A DNA stretch of 23,760 bases from Bacteroidales bacterium (GTDB taxonomy: Bacteria > Bacteroidota > Bacteroidia > Bacteroidales > UBA12077), in the NCBI GenBank assembly GCA_030156305.1, contig JASGMZ010000018.1, positions 1-23,760 of the forward strand, read 5' to 3'. The notes below the pieces were generated by a model. It was not told the origin of the DNA and made no database searches. It was given only the letters and a program-made list of their open reading frames with translations. Below, in pieces: positions 23,262 to 23,760 of the stretch. Numbering within the stretch: the stretch's first letter is position 1; each line of letters opens with the position of its first letter. The translations under genes and the position numbers were made by a program.

Positions 23262-23760
23262 TTAACTAACTTTGCTTTTTACATGTTTTTCTGCCTGATA
23301 TGAAGATCTTACCAATGGACTGCTTTCAACAAAACGAAATCCTTTTTGCAATCCAATCTCTCGATACTGTTCAAATTTTTCCGGGGTAACATATTCCTTA
23401 ACGGGTATATGATTTGCCGATGGAGCCAAATACTGTCCAATAGTCATTACTTCACAGCCCACCCCAATTAAGTCGTCCATGGTTTGTAGTATCCCTTTAT
23501 CCGTTTCGCCCAGCCCAAGCATTATTCCTGATTTTGCAGTAATCCCCGAACGGGCAATATATTCTATTACACGAAGACTTCTTCTGTATTGTGCTTTAGT
23601 TCTTATTTGCGGAGTTAATCTTTCAGTCGTTTCTAAATTATGCGAAATAACTTCAGGCCCAGCATCAATAATCATTTGAATATGCTCGCTTTGTCCGTCA
23701 AAATCCGGAATAAGCGCTTCTATAGTTGTTTCAGGATTAACTTCCTTTATTTTTTTAATT
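23262..23760 (-). CDS. lipA: Lipoyl synthase, C-terminal part
   Basis: The frame stays open to the right edge; the visible part is about 165 residues and the apparent ATG at 23675 is internal. Reading begins IKKIKEVNPETTIEALIPDF and continues through GPEVISHNLETTERLTPQIR, AQYRRSLRVIEYI, GIMLGLGET and GQYLAPSANHIPV to VRSSYQAEKH, all characteristic of LipA. The RSSY near the end supplies the serine ligand of the auxiliary iron-sulfur cluster. The two cysteine motifs lie beyond the window. The enzyme inserts two sulfur atoms into the octanoyl group made by LipB, which follows after 1 bp. Confidence 0.95.
   Translation of the reverse strand, partial: IKKIKEVNPETTIEALIPDFDGQSEHIQMIIDAGPEVISHNLETTERLTPQIRTKAQYRRSLRVIEYIARSGITAKSGIMLGLGETDKGILQTMDDLIGVGCEVMTIGQYLAPSANHIPVKEYVTPEKFEQYREIGLQKGFRFVESSPLVRSSYQAEKHVKSKVS

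Overview
The window is chromosomal DNA of a low-GC member of the Bacteroidota, probably in the Bacteroidales/Marinilabiliales area. The evidence is the gene content: a TPR protein fused to an SpoIIE-type PP2C phosphatase, a PorV/PorQ-like barrel, an outer-membrane barrel carrying a helix-hairpin-helix domain, an MBOAT protein ending in FIYFQF, and Obg with a TKSD G4 motif. Several intergenic regions carry TAnnTTTG-type -7 promoter elements, and starts generally lack a Shine-Dalgarno sequence. The genus cannot be decided from this sequence. No tRNA, rRNA, CRISPR array, phage or complete insertion sequence was found.

Layout. 1-4436 (+): the tail of an MBOAT O-acyltransferase, an MsbA-like ABC exporter and a secreted-sensor TPR/PP2C phosphatase. 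4433-10682 (-): plsC, then a 443-bp non-coding region with unusual hairpins and DnaA-box-like sites, then parE-parC-aroK. 10875-11435 (+): a secreted protein of unknown function, separated by a shared bidirectional terminator from 11460-13112 (-), an M49-like lipoprotein that has lost its zinc-binding histidines. 13269-16998 (-): the likely operon hpt-adk-obg-PAP2-lplA. 17155-17661 (+): purE, divergent from hpt. 17902-20806 (+): two overlapping outer-membrane genes, a PorV/PorQ-like barrel and an HHH-barrel. 20803-23760 (-): lipA (cut by the window edge)-lipB-recJ.

How the genes relate. parE and parC make topoisomerase IV. hpt and purE start purine salvage and act in purine synthesis from a common divergent intergenic region. 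lplA (salvage) and lipB/lipA (de novo) cover both lipoylation routes. Most of the window is housekeeping. The least ordinary parts are the structured, locally GC-richer element upstream of parE, the apparently dead M49 lipoprotein, the coupled PorV-like/HHH-barrel pair, and inverted repeats upstream of the TPR-phosphatase and the PorV-like gene. I saw no clearly novel multi-gene system; the HHH-barrel pair and the parE-upstream element are the best candidates for a second look.
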